Source: Acinetobacter beijerinckii CIP 110307
GTDB lineage: Bacteria; Pseudomonadota; Gammaproteobacteria; Pseudomonadales; Moraxellaceae
Assembly: GCF_000369005.1 (NCBI RefSeq)
Contig: NZ_KB849766.1
Span: 538,084 to 602,083 of the forward strand
DNA: 64,000 bases
Direction: 5' to 3'
Shown: positions 25,501-33,716 of the stretch, one piece after another
Position numbering within the stretch: position 1 is the first letter of the stretch
Layout of the letters: each line of letters starts with the position of its first letter
Translations under genes and position numbers: made by a program
The notes under the pieces: model-generated
The model's database searches: none
The model's input: the letters and a program-made list of their open reading frames with translations, nothing else
Told to the model about the DNA's origin: nothing

Positions 25501-26406
25501 ATGTCAGTGATCATCAATATATGTGGTGTCTTAATTGCAACATCTAACTTTCCTGATCCAACACTCCGAAGTTTTTATCAGGATTATTATCATTGCAAAA
25601 TTGAACCTACAGAGGATGAATCCTCTTATGAAATCCAACCTACAGAAACGATTTACCATCTATTTCCTAAAAATGCAACATGGTGGCCCATATTTACCTC
25701 AGATCAATTAGACTCAGAAAGCTATAAAAATATTGTAAGGCATGGTATTAACCCTGGGGTTATTTTACCAAATGATTATTTTAGTTTTATTGAATATTTT
25801 AAAATAAAAAAAGCAGTCAATGAGGGTGCTATACCAATTGCCTTATATCAAATGAAAACGCCAAAGTATTTTGCAGCGAAAGCCACCTTTTCTACAGCGA
25901 TAGGTCTTAGACCTCTTGGGGCAATGATTGAGACTGGCTGGGATCAAAATATTATTTCTCAACCTGCTGGTAATTACTTCATTCAATCAAAAAACTCAAA
26001 TGATCTAAATATTCCTGCAAGAGTAATTCAATACAAACAACAATTTTTTTATAACACCACAATCGACCCAACACAAAGCAGCGGTTATCAAATTATTTTA
26101 AATCCGCCTCTGAATATGTCAGTTAATAATATTCAATATCCAAATTTAGGTATTTCATGGAAGATACATAATACGAATTATCGAAGTACCACAGAAGGAA
26201 TTGAAACAAATCTTTTGGGTTATGTCTTCATCGTACTAAGTATCGTAGTCATTCCATTAGATTATATTTTTTCCGCTCATTACCCAAGTCTACTCAGTAC
26301 TTTTGGCAGCTCTATTTCTTGGATTTCTTTACTCTTTGGAGGAATTTTATTACTCATTTTAATCATCTCAATTATCCGTAGGAGAAGAATAAATGCCCGC
26401 AATTGA
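25501..26406 (+). CDS. Polysaccharide operon membrane protein, unrecognised
   Basis: 301 residues. Starts on the nucleotide after the previous stop, with AGGAG just upstream, and overlaps the next gene by 14 nt, so it is translationally coupled within the operon. A short hydrophobic N-terminus (IINICGVLIA) precedes a 200-residue soluble domain rich in Tyr/Asn/Ile, with motifs such as NATWWPIFTSDQLDSES, HGINPGVILPNDYFSF and PKYFAAKATFSTAIG. Two C-terminal helices follow (LLGYVFIVLSIVVIPLDYIF and ISLLFGGILLLILIISII) and a RRRR stop-transfer. If only the last two helices span the membrane, the domain is cytoplasmic. I do not recognise a family; its conserved position suggests a dedicated partner of the synthase. 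Confidence 0.65.
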   Translation: MSVIINICGVLIATSNFPDPTLRSFYQDYYHCKIEPTEDESSYEIQPTETIYHLFPKNATWWPIFTSDQLDSESYKNIVRHGINPGVILPNDYFSFIEYFKIKKAVNEGAIPIALYQMKTPKYFAAKATFSTAIGLRPLGAMIETGWDQNIISQPAGNYFIQSKNSNDLNIPARVIQYKQQFFYNTTIDPTQSSGYQIILNPPLNMSVNNIQYPNLGISWKIHNTNYRSTTEGIETNLLGYVFIVLSIVVIPLDYIFSAHYPSLLSTFGSSISWISLLFGGILLLILIISIIRRRRINARN

Positions 26407-27643
26407 TGTTCTTTTCTTATTTGGATTTTTAGGGATTTGGATTCCTCAAGCTTTTTGGGCGTGGTTAAGTTTCCAAGCTTGGAAATATTCAAAAAATGCT
26501 GCTCGTGAATTAGAAAATTTACCCATACCTGAACAATGGCCAATTTTGAGTGTACTGATCCCAGCGTATAACGAAGGTGTTGTGATTGAAGATACTTTGC
26601 ATGCCATCGCTCAACAAGATTATCCTGAGCATGCATATGAAGTACTACTCATTAATGATGGCTCTAAAGACGATACTTTGGAAATAGCTGAAAGAATGGC
26701 AGCTATTTACCCGTGCATTAAAATTGTGAATGTTCCTAAAGGTATGGGAGGTAAAGGAAAATCTCGCACACTAAATAACGGCCTTCCTCATGCAAATGGC
26801 GAGTTAATTGTGGTTTATGATGCAGATAGTACGCCTGAACCTGATTGTGTTCGTCTTTTAGCACAAACCTTACTCGCTGATAAAAAATTAGTTGCGGTGA
26901 ATGGTAAAGTGCGCACACGTAATTGGCGTGACAGTATCCTGACTCGTTTTATCGCAATTGAATTTATTTTTTTTCAATGGATATTCCAAGGTGGTCGTTG
27001 GCAGCGCTTTGAGCTTTCAACGTTAATGGGTACAAATTATGTTATATGGCGTGATGCTTTAGAAACGTTAGGTGGCTTTGATGAAAAGTCATTGGTTGAT
27101 GATACTGAAATGAGCTTTAGAATTTTCTTGGGTCAAAGACGGATTAAATGGGTTCCTTATGCTGTAGGTTGGCAACAAGACCCACCATCATTAAGTGTTT
27201 TTATTAAGCAGCGTTCTCGTTGGACTCAAGGGAACTTCTATGTAACCAGTAAATATTTACCGATTGCTCTTAGAAAACCATTTCCTATCGGTATTGAAAT
27301 ATTTAATAACATTATGTGTTATGTACTGTTTGTTCCAGCCCTAATTTGGAGTCACATTACACTCACATTAGGTTTATTAGGTATTGCAGGTATCACCTTA
27401 GCAGGTCCTTTTACCCTGTTATGGGGCTTGTCTTTCTGTTTATATGTCGCACAAATGTGGTTTACCCTTTCGTTGGAAAGAGCTAAGCCTCAACTATATT
27501 TCTTTTCAGTCTTATCTTACATAACGTATTCTCAAATATTTTTGTTTATCGTTTTTAAAGCTGCTTACGATATGCTGAAAAATAAAATTCAAGGTAATTC
27601 TTTACAGTGGTATAAAACTGAACGTAGCAAAGAGAGAAAATAA
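26393..27643 (+). CDS. Processive family 2 glycosyltransferase (exopolysaccharide synthase)
   Basis: 416 residues. One N-terminal membrane helix (IDVLFLFGFLGIWIPQAFW), a GT-A catalytic domain, then three or four C-terminal helices. Motifs of processive inverting GT2 enzymes are complete: PILSVLIPAYNEG, LLINDGSKDDT, the DxD in VVYDADSTPEPD (D143, D145), the catalytic base region SLVDDTEMSFRI (D237) and QRSRW (QxxRW, 273-277). This is the layout of PgaC, HasA and NfrB-type synthases, which polymerise and extrude a beta-linked glycan through the inner membrane. No PilZ domain is present, unlike BcsA. Sugar specificity cannot be read from the sequence. It ends directly at the next ATG. Confidence 0.9.
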   Translation: MPAIDVLFLFGFLGIWIPQAFWAWLSFQAWKYSKNAARELENLPIPEQWPILSVLIPAYNEGVVIEDTLHAIAQQDYPEHAYEVLLINDGSKDDTLEIAERMAAIYPCIKIVNVPKGMGGKGKSRTLNNGLPHANGELIVVYDADSTPEPDCVRLLAQTLLADKKLVAVNGKVRTRNWRDSILTRFIAIEFIFFQWIFQGGRWQRFELSTLMGTNYVIWRDALETLGGFDEKSLVDDTEMSFRIFLGQRRIKWVPYAVGWQQDPPSLSVFIKQRSRWTQGNFYVTSKYLPIALRKPFPIGIEIFNNIMCYVLFVPALIWSHITLTLGLLGIAGITLAGPFTLLWGLSFCLYVAQMWFTLSLERAKPQLYFFSVLSYITYSQIFLFIVFKAAYDMLKNKIQGNSLQWYKTERSKERK

Positions 27644-29491
27644 ATGAAAAAAAAACTATTGAAACCACAGATTCTTCGGGCTCTTTTAGCAACAGCGGTC
27701 CTCTCTTTGCCAGTATTTTCTTCAGCGGATACATGGAATACTTGGACTTTTGACAATATAAACACGTCAAATAAATATACGATTGAACCACACTTTTTTT
27801 ATATTGGTAAAGGGTCAGAATGGCAAAGTATTCAATTTAGTACCGACTATTCTACGGAGCATTTCACAACATTGCTCGTAAAATATGACGACAAATTAAT
27901 TTATAACACTACACTCAATGGCGCTGGTGATTTAAGCTTCAATATTCCCCCAAGCGAAAGTGGCTTCCATCGACTAGATTTTATTTTACAACAATATTCT
28001 CCTCCAACCTCTCCTGCAGCAGATCGAACCACCTTCTGTAGCGAAGATGTTGATCAAGTGACCTATCTGACCAACTCAAAAATTAAGTATTTACGTTATA
28101 GACCTGTTTATAAACTTAAAGATTTGCCTGATGCATTATTTAATCCACAAATTGTACGTCCTTCCAAATTTGTTGGCGTTTTAAAGTTTAATTCTTCTCA
28201 ATTAATTGAAGCCTCTATGCTTGGTCGCTTGATTAGCGCTTGGAGTGCAGCAACGCCTATAAAATGGTACGAAAAAACTGCCCCTGCTGATCAGCCTGCA
28301 AATTTTTACATCGAAATTGTTAAATCTGCTAAGCCAATGCCAAATGGAACTTTAGTACAGATTAGTGCTCAAAATGATATTCCAACCTTAACTATAGAAT
28401 ATGATCATCCTGAAAAATTAGTATCAGCGATAAACGGATTATTAAATTCAGATTATTTGCAACAACTTGATACTTCAGCAACATACCTACCCAATAAATT
28501 GGCGGAACCTAAATGGGCTGAATTAAAGCAGATCAAAACACTTGCCGATTTAGGTATTAGTGATTTCCGCCTTAATCAAGCGGAGAAAAATCTATTTTTA
28601 AATTTTCCTGCAGTATGGCAACCCACAGATATTTTACAGGGACAAATTGCACTTCGAGTCCAAAGTGGTTTATTAGAAGGCTCTAATATTACAACGTGGA
28701 TTGACGGCGGTTTAGCAGGAAGCCTCAAGACTGCTGACCTAGCTTCCGATCCAGTCAATAGACAATTTAACTACTTTGCTAAAACCATTTCGGACAGTAC
28801 TACTTTTAGCATGAAGCTAGAAAACTCTGTCATCGTAAACTCTCAATGTCTACCCACAGCAAAAGGCTCACTCTGGATTGATACGCAAAAATCAACAGTA
28901 AAATTACCTCACAAATTAAAAAATGGGGTTGCATCTCTACCGATGAGTTTTGCGACGCATCCAACAATTGCCATCGATAGTCATGCTGGCAGCTTAGAAA
29001 TGGCTATTGCAATTAGTCAAACTACTAAGAAAATGTTAATGACGAATGCTCCTGTGCCATTAAATGTTGTTAAATATGATCAAAAGAAACCTGAAGTCTT
29101 AAATGTTCAAGTCAATCCGAGTATTTATAAACAACAAGTTTTAATGCACCCCGATATTATTTATGCACCAGCTGCTGATCGCGGATTTTTAATCAATTTT
29201 CAAGATCAACGCTTTGATATTATTACCGACTCGGTCGAAGGTGCACAAAATTTCAGTAAAATTTGGGAGAAAATTCAACAAAACATTCCCAATAATGCGA
29301 GTAAAATTTTAGTTACTGAAAATGGGCAAGTCTTTACTTTACAAAAGATTATTGTTGGAAATCAAAAGGTACCTTTAGTTCAACAATCTTCTTTCTTTGT
29401 ACTGATCATAATTATCTCTGCTATTATGATTTTAGCAATCCTGCTTTGGTATTGGCGCAAAAGACCAAATGATAAAAAAAAGGCTAACTAA
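27644..29491 (+). CDS. BcsB-like periplasmic polysaccharide synthase subunit
   Basis: 615 residues. Signal peptide in the first 28 residues (LRALLATAVLSLPVFSSADT), a long beta-rich periplasmic part, one C-terminal membrane helix (about 584-604, FFVLIIIISAIMILAILLWY) and a basic cytoplasmic tail. The repeated jelly-roll/flavodoxin-like arrangement and stretches such as YYxKTISDSTTFSMKLENS-like strands and SGLLEGSNITTWIDGGLAGS correspond to the BcsB family, the partner that guides the nascent chain away from the synthase. At 615 residues it is shorter than enteric BcsB (about 780). One Cys pair (in FCSEDVDQ and NSQCLPTA) may form a disulfide. Zero-gap coupling to the glycosyltransferase. Confidence 0.7.
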   Translation: MKKKLLKPQILRALLATAVLSLPVFSSADTWNTWTFDNINTSNKYTIEPHFFYIGKGSEWQSIQFSTDYSTEHFTTLLVKYDDKLIYNTTLNGAGDLSFNIPPSESGFHRLDFILQQYSPPTSPAADRTTFCSEDVDQVTYLTNSKIKYLRYRPVYKLKDLPDALFNPQIVRPSKFVGVLKFNSSQLIEASMLGRLISAWSAATPIKWYEKTAPADQPANFYIEIVKSAKPMPNGTLVQISAQNDIPTLTIEYDHPEKLVSAINGLLNSDYLQQLDTSATYLPNKLAEPKWAELKQIKTLADLGISDFRLNQAEKNLFLNFPAVWQPTDILQGQIALRVQSGLLEGSNITTWIDGGLAGSLKTADLASDPVNRQFNYFAKTISDSTTFSMKLENSVIVNSQCLPTAKGSLWIDTQKSTVKLPHKLKNGVASLPMSFATHPTIAIDSHAGSLEMAIAISQTTKKMLMTNAPVPLNVVKYDQKKPEVLNVQVNPSIYKQQVLMHPDIIYAPAADRGFLINFQDQRFDIITDSVEGAQNFSKIWEKIQQNIPNNASKILVTENGQVFTLQKIIVGNQKVPLVQQSSFFVLIIIISAIMILAILLWYWRKRPNDKKKAN

Positions 29492-30350
29492 AAAAGCATT
29501 TATTATAATTTTTATTTGCTCTTTAATTTTGTTAGGTGGTTGTATGCATGGCGTTCAAGCAGATGACATACAGCCTCCTCAAATTGAAGGTATATTTTGG
29601 CAACCAGACTTAGCCACAACTGCACCTAGAGGAAATTGGGACTTATTGGGTGTGAATACTTTTCTGCCACAGTGGTCTGTGGTTGAATCTAAATCTTGGT
29701 TTGACCATGATTCACATTTTTCAAAATGGGAAAAAAATATAAATATTAAAAAGCTTAATCAAGAACCATGGGCACAAAATATTATTCTTGGTTTAGCTGG
29801 TGAATATAATGAAACTATTGCCCGAGCTAATGTACTCGAGTTAGCAAAACATTCAAATAAAATTATTGAAGATACAAAAACCATTCCTTTGAAAGGATAT
29901 TATTTTCCTGTAGAAGCCGATCCTACATGGATCTGTGTACATGAACTTGCTAAAGCCATCACGAGCTTATCAAAACCCGTTTGGATAAGTATTTACAGCG
30001 CTGAACCATCACCACAATATTTGGATTCTTGGTTAAAAAGTTGGCTACCAAAACATACAGGTGTATTTTTTCAAGATGGTGTAGGCGTCGGAACTCGATC
30101 ACCTCAACAAGCAAGAATTATATTAGAAGACTTACAGAAAGAATTTGGAAAAGATCAAATCATTATTGTTCTGGAAGCATTTCGTCCAATGAAGAATGGA
30201 AAATTTCGATCTGCTTATCCGTGGGAAATTATCGAACAACTAAAAGCTTATGAGGGTCAAAAAGTTTATATTTTTGATGGTCCTCATTATATGAATCGTT
30301 GGACGGTTTATAGCGTTGCATTGTGGTATAAGATCAGATATCGAACTTAA
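29469..30350 (+). CDS. Lipoprotein with predicted TIM-barrel (DUF4434-like) glycosidase fold
   Basis: 293 residues, overlapping the previous gene by 23 nt. Basic n-region and hydrophobic core followed by the lipobox LGGC (C25), so lipid-anchored. The mature part reads like a small glycosidase-type TIM barrel: IEGIFWQPDLATTAPRGNWD, then LGVNTFLPQWSVVESKSWFD, LKGYYFPVEADPTW, KPVWISIYSAEPS, HTGVFFQDGVGVG, QIIIVLEAFRP and KVYIFDGPHYMN, i.e. successive beta strands each ending in acidic or aromatic residues. Synthase-dependent systems normally include such a periplasmic hydrolase or deacetylase (BcsZ, PgaB, AlgL). The family name is a tentative recall and the catalytic acids (Glu in VEAD, VLEA) are inference. 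Last gene of the + strand operon. Confidence 0.65.
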   Translation: MIKKRLTKKAFIIIFICSLILLGGCMHGVQADDIQPPQIEGIFWQPDLATTAPRGNWDLLGVNTFLPQWSVVESKSWFDHDSHFSKWEKNINIKKLNQEPWAQNIILGLAGEYNETIARANVLELAKHSNKIIEDTKTIPLKGYYFPVEADPTWICVHELAKAITSLSKPVWISIYSAEPSPQYLDSWLKSWLPKHTGVFFQDGVGVGTRSPQQARIILEDLQKEFGKDQIIIVLEAFRPMKNGKFRSAYPWEIIEQLKAYEGQKVYIFDGPHYMNRWTVYSVALWYKIRYRT

Positions 30351-30370
30351 ACTAAAAAATAAAAGAAGTT

Positions 30371-31585
30371 TTAAAAGTCCCTATAAAATACAAGTTCAGT
30401 TCGCGTATTATTATAGTCCTCAGTTCCATCAGCCAAAGCATCTTTAAAATAATGTCCATACAAACGCTCTACTCTAAGTTTTACTGGAACATAATTAAAG
30501 GGTTGCCACGCTACTCCAGCACCATATTCATATAGATTGTTATAATTTTCACTCTTGGAATCAGCTAAAGCATGTAGTTTTCCATAAGCTTGTACTATAC
30601 CTGTCTCACCCCGATAAATATTAAAACCTGATCGTAATCTTAAATCTGCAATCACGTTATAATCTTCTCTAGAATAAGTCGCTATATTTCCATAAAAATC
30701 AGTAAAATAATCATTCAAAAGCGTACGCTGATCTGTATTTGGATTGGCATACCATTCTTGATAACCCGTCACACCACCAACAATACTTTCTCGAAATTTA
30801 TCACGGTTTCGATCGATCAGGTCATAACTTCCACCCACTTCTAAATAAGCGCGCACAGGCACTGATTGCCACGGTTGGTAATTAGCGCCAACACCTAATG
30901 TCACTGCATTTTCGTCAATAATCTCAGGACGAACGCCACCTTTTGATTTAGTGTCACGATTGAGATTTAGAAATCCATAAACTTGTGCTCGACCAGTATC
31001 AAGGTTTTTGCCATAACGCATTTTTAAGGGAAAGATAAAATCGTCATAACGCGACTCATAAGACGGCGCAAAATAAACATCTTTAAACGTAGATGGAACG
31101 GTTGAACCTCTCAGGTTTTGCACAGCTTGTTGCGCCTTTTCAGCAATATCCGAATTAGGAGAGGTTGTTAAATCTTTAAAAAGCACCAATGCTTCTTTAT
31201 CTTTTTTGAGTTGATTCAATAAATAAGCTTGCTGCAATTTTAGTTGATCATCATTTGGTGCAAGCTGTGATGCACGCCTAACACTATTCAGTGCTTGATC
31301 AGGTTTATTTAAACGGATTTGTAAATAGGTTAAGCTTTTCCAAACTTTAACATCTAAAGGCGTTATTTGGCTCAATTCTATTAAAGTTTTTTCAGCTTTC
31401 TCAGGTTGACTTGATTCAATCTTATAAAATTTATCCCAACGATCATACACTGGGTTACCGGGCTTATATTCAGCATCCCCTTCTTTGACAAAATTAGCTT
31501 CAGCACTCAAAGCTGATTGTGAGAATAAAATGAGACAGATCACGAGTAATGATTGGTTTATTGGCTTTTTTTTCGAGTTTTGCAT
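30371..31585 (-). CDS. TPR-containing outer-membrane beta-barrel protein (NfrA/PgaA-like)
   Basis: 404 residues from the ATG at 31583-31585; a TTG four codons upstream is less likely. Signal peptide (SLLVICLILFSQSALSAEAN), then two to three TPR repeats at about 50-145 (AEKTLIELSQITPLDVKVWK, PDQALNSVRRASQLAPNDDQ, KEALVLFKDLTTSP), then a C-terminal beta-barrel with alternating strands ending VFYRDF (terminal Phe). The barrel half (VRPEIIDENAVTLGVGANYQ, VPVRAYLEVGGSYDLIDRN) recalls the C-terminus of the phage N4 receptor NfrA. It converges on the operon with only 20 nt between stops. It probably forms the export pore for the polymer, with the TPRs binding it in the periplasm. Confidence 0.75.
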   Translation of the reverse strand: MQNSKKKPINQSLLVICLILFSQSALSAEANFVKEGDAEYKPGNPVYDRWDKFYKIESSQPEKAEKTLIELSQITPLDVKVWKSLTYLQIRLNKPDQALNSVRRASQLAPNDDQLKLQQAYLLNQLKKDKEALVLFKDLTTSPNSDIAEKAQQAVQNLRGSTVPSTFKDVYFAPSYESRYDDFIFPLKMRYGKNLDTGRAQVYGFLNLNRDTKSKGGVRPEIIDENAVTLGVGANYQPWQSVPVRAYLEVGGSYDLIDRNRDKFRESIVGGVTGYQEWYANPNTDQRTLLNDYFTDFYGNIATYSREDYNVIADLRLRSGFNIYRGETGIVQAYGKLHALADSKSENYNNLYEYGAGVAWQPFNYVPVKLRVERLYGHYFKDALADGTEDYNNTRTELVFYRDF

Positions 31586-31814
31586 TTTATATCTCAACCA
31601 TTAACTTCAGCTATTTTTATAGCGAATACTAGATTAAACAAAGAGTTAAAATGTTAAATATTTCACACATTATAACTAAATACTTTCTCTACAATCGTTA
31701 AAATACGTTATTTTGTAATTGAATTAAGTTGATGAATGATTGATAAAATCGAAGTAGAACCTCCGAGAATCATCACAATAAATACATAGCACACTTCCAT
31801 AAGAGCTCAATATT

Positions 31815-32516
31815 ATGTCTTTTCCTCATCACCCAGAGCCCCATGTTATTCAACGTTCAGGCTGGTTACGTGCATCTGTATTAGGTGCAAATGACGGCAT
31901 CATTTCAGTAACTAGCTTAATTATGGGTATGGCAGCGAGTGGTGCAAGCTCTCAAACTTTACTTATTACGTGTATTGCAGGTTTGATTTCTGGCGCAACT
32001 TCAATGGCAGCAGGAGAATATATATCGGTTAAATCTCAAGAAGACATTGAAAAATCAGATTTAAGATTTGAAGCAAGAGAGCTTGAAAAAAACCCTCAAG
32101 CCGAGCTTAAAGAGCTTACAGAAATTTATATTTCTAGAGGATTAACACCAGAGTTAGCTCATGAAGTTGCAAAACAACTTACTCAACACGACGCACTTGG
32201 TGCGCATGCTAGAGATGAAATTGGGATACATGAAAATACCGCAGCAAATCCTGTTCAAGCGGCATTGTCATCAGCAGCCTCATTTTCATGCGGTGCAGCA
32301 CTCCCAATGCTCGCAATATTACTGAGCCCTAACACATGGATTGCTCGCTCAGTGCTCATTACAGGGATCATTTCACTGGCTTTATTAGGAGCATTGTCTA
32401 GTTATTTTGCAAAAACATCTATGCTCAAAGGTAGTCTACGCATCACACTTTGGGGAATTTTAGCGATGGCTTTTTCAAGTTGGGTGGGCTCACTGTTTCA
32501 TGTCACCCCCATCTAA
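31815..32516 (+). CDS. VIT1/CCC1-family divalent metal transporter
   Basis: 233 residues. The N-terminal GWLRASVLGANDGIISVTSL is the hallmark of VIT/CCC1 proteins. Two helices follow, then AGLISGATSMAAGEYISVKS and a cytoplasmic metal-binding helical domain (ERDLRF-type: EKSDLRFEARELEKNPQAEL, LTEIYISRGL, HDALGAHARDEIGI). Three C-terminal helices complete the five-helix topology. In plants and yeast the family moves iron or manganese into vacuoles; bacterial versions are thought to export Fe2+/Mn2+ from the cytoplasm. Monocistronic. Confidence 0.88.
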   Translation: MSFPHHPEPHVIQRSGWLRASVLGANDGIISVTSLIMGMAASGASSQTLLITCIAGLISGATSMAAGEYISVKSQEDIEKSDLRFEARELEKNPQAELKELTEIYISRGLTPELAHEVAKQLTQHDALGAHARDEIGIHENTAANPVQAALSSAASFSCGAALPMLAILLSPNTWIARSVLITGIISLALLGALSSYFAKTSMLKGSLRITLWGILAMAFSSWVGSLFHVTPI

Positions 32517-32625
32517 TAAGTAATTGCAAAATAAATACGTGACTATTCATAGATTAAATAGCGATTATTATTTGCAGGTTTTTTTATTTATACGTTAATG
32601 TGATTAAAAATGAAATGAGCATACA

Positions 32626-33672
32626 ATGATGTCTATTCAAGAATTATTAGAAATAAAACACCCAATTTTTGCATCGCCAATGGCAGGTGTCTCCACTCCT
32701 GAATTAGCAGCAGAAGTTTCCAACCAAGGCGCTTTCGGTGCTTTAGGATTAGGCGCGAATAGTCCAGAAACTGCAAAAAGTCAAATTTTTAAAACCAAAG
32801 AACTTACAGAAAAACCATTTCAAGTTAATTTTTTCTGTCATCAATCTCAGAACATAAGTATAGAAAACTCGCAAAAATGGATTGAATATTTACGTCCTCA
32901 ATTTAATAAATTTGGCGCTGAACCGCCTACTGAACTTAAATGTATCTACCCCAGCTTTTTAGATAATGACGATTTTCTAAATGTTGTACTAGAAACAAGC
33001 CCTAAAGCGGTCAGCTTTCATTTTGGGATTCCCCATCCTCATCAAATCCAAGCATTAAAAAATGCTGGAATCATTACCATGGTTTCTGCGACGAATCTCA
33101 TTGAGGCTCAATCAATTGAAGCAGCGGGTATTGATATCATCATTGCGCAAGGTATTGAAGCTGGTGGACATCGAGGTATCTTTAATCAAACATTTGATGC
33201 AGCCCTTAAAACCAGTGATTTAGTACAACTGATTTCAGCACATTGCACAATTCCTGTGGTTGCGGCAGGTGGAATTATGAATGGTGAACAGGCAAATCTT
33301 ATGTTGGAACGTGGTGCCGCTGCCGTACAATTGGGTACAGCATTTGTTCAATGTAAAAGCTCAAGTGCAAATACAGCTTATCGTAAAGCATTATTTAGCC
33401 AGAAAATTACCCAAATTAGCGTCAGTCTTTCAGGTCGTCCTGCTCGTGGATTATTAGGAAGCTGGCATACCGAAATTGATTCACCAGATCGTCCTACTCC
33501 ACCGGAATATCCTTACACGTATGACTTAGCCAAACAATTAATGACTGTTGCTAGCCAACATAATGACTTCAGTTTCGGCGCATTTTGGGCAGGCAGTAAT
33601 GTTGCTCAAATTCGAGAATTAGAGGCTGCTGATTTAATTAATCAGTTAGTTTTAGAAATGAAAAATATTTAA
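32626..33672 (+). CDS. Nitronate monooxygenase (2-nitropropane dioxygenase-like)
   Basis: 348 residues; two adjacent ATGs (32626, 32629). FMN-dependent TIM barrel: KHPIFASPMAGVSTPELAAE at the N-terminus, IDIIIAQGIEAGGHRGIF with the catalytic-region His, VVAAGGIMNGEQANLMLERG and AAAVQLGTAFVQCKSSSAN as phosphate-binding loops. These match the class I bacterial enzymes that oxidise alkyl nitronates such as propionate 3-nitronate, a plant or microbial toxin. Monocistronic, sharing a bidirectional terminator with ppk1. Confidence 0.9.
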   Translation: MMSIQELLEIKHPIFASPMAGVSTPELAAEVSNQGAFGALGLGANSPETAKSQIFKTKELTEKPFQVNFFCHQSQNISIENSQKWIEYLRPQFNKFGAEPPTELKCIYPSFLDNDDFLNVVLETSPKAVSFHFGIPHPHQIQALKNAGIITMVSATNLIEAQSIEAAGIDIIIAQGIEAGGHRGIFNQTFDAALKTSDLVQLISAHCTIPVVAAGGIMNGEQANLMLERGAAAVQLGTAFVQCKSSSANTAYRKALFSQKITQISVSLSGRPARGLLGSWHTEIDSPDRPTPPEYPYTYDLAKQLMTVASQHNDFSFGAFWAGSNVAQIRELEAADLINQLVLEMKNI

Positions 33673-33683
33673 AATCTCTTAAA

Positions 33684-33715
33684 AAGAAACCGACCTAAAT
33701 AAGTCGGTTTCTTTT
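33684..33715. terminator. Intrinsic terminator, bidirectional
   Basis: Stem AAGAAACCGAC/GTCGGTTTCTT between the convergent nitronate monooxygenase and ppk1 genes, T-rich on both sides. Confidence 0.85.
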
Positions 33716-33716
33716 G

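Noticed and set aside
24754-30350. Locus as a standard cellulose (bcs) or pga operon
   Set aside because: GT2 is too short for BcsA and lacks PilZ; no BcsC/BcsZ or PgaB-type deacetylase is recognised, and the control gene has no intact GGDEF.
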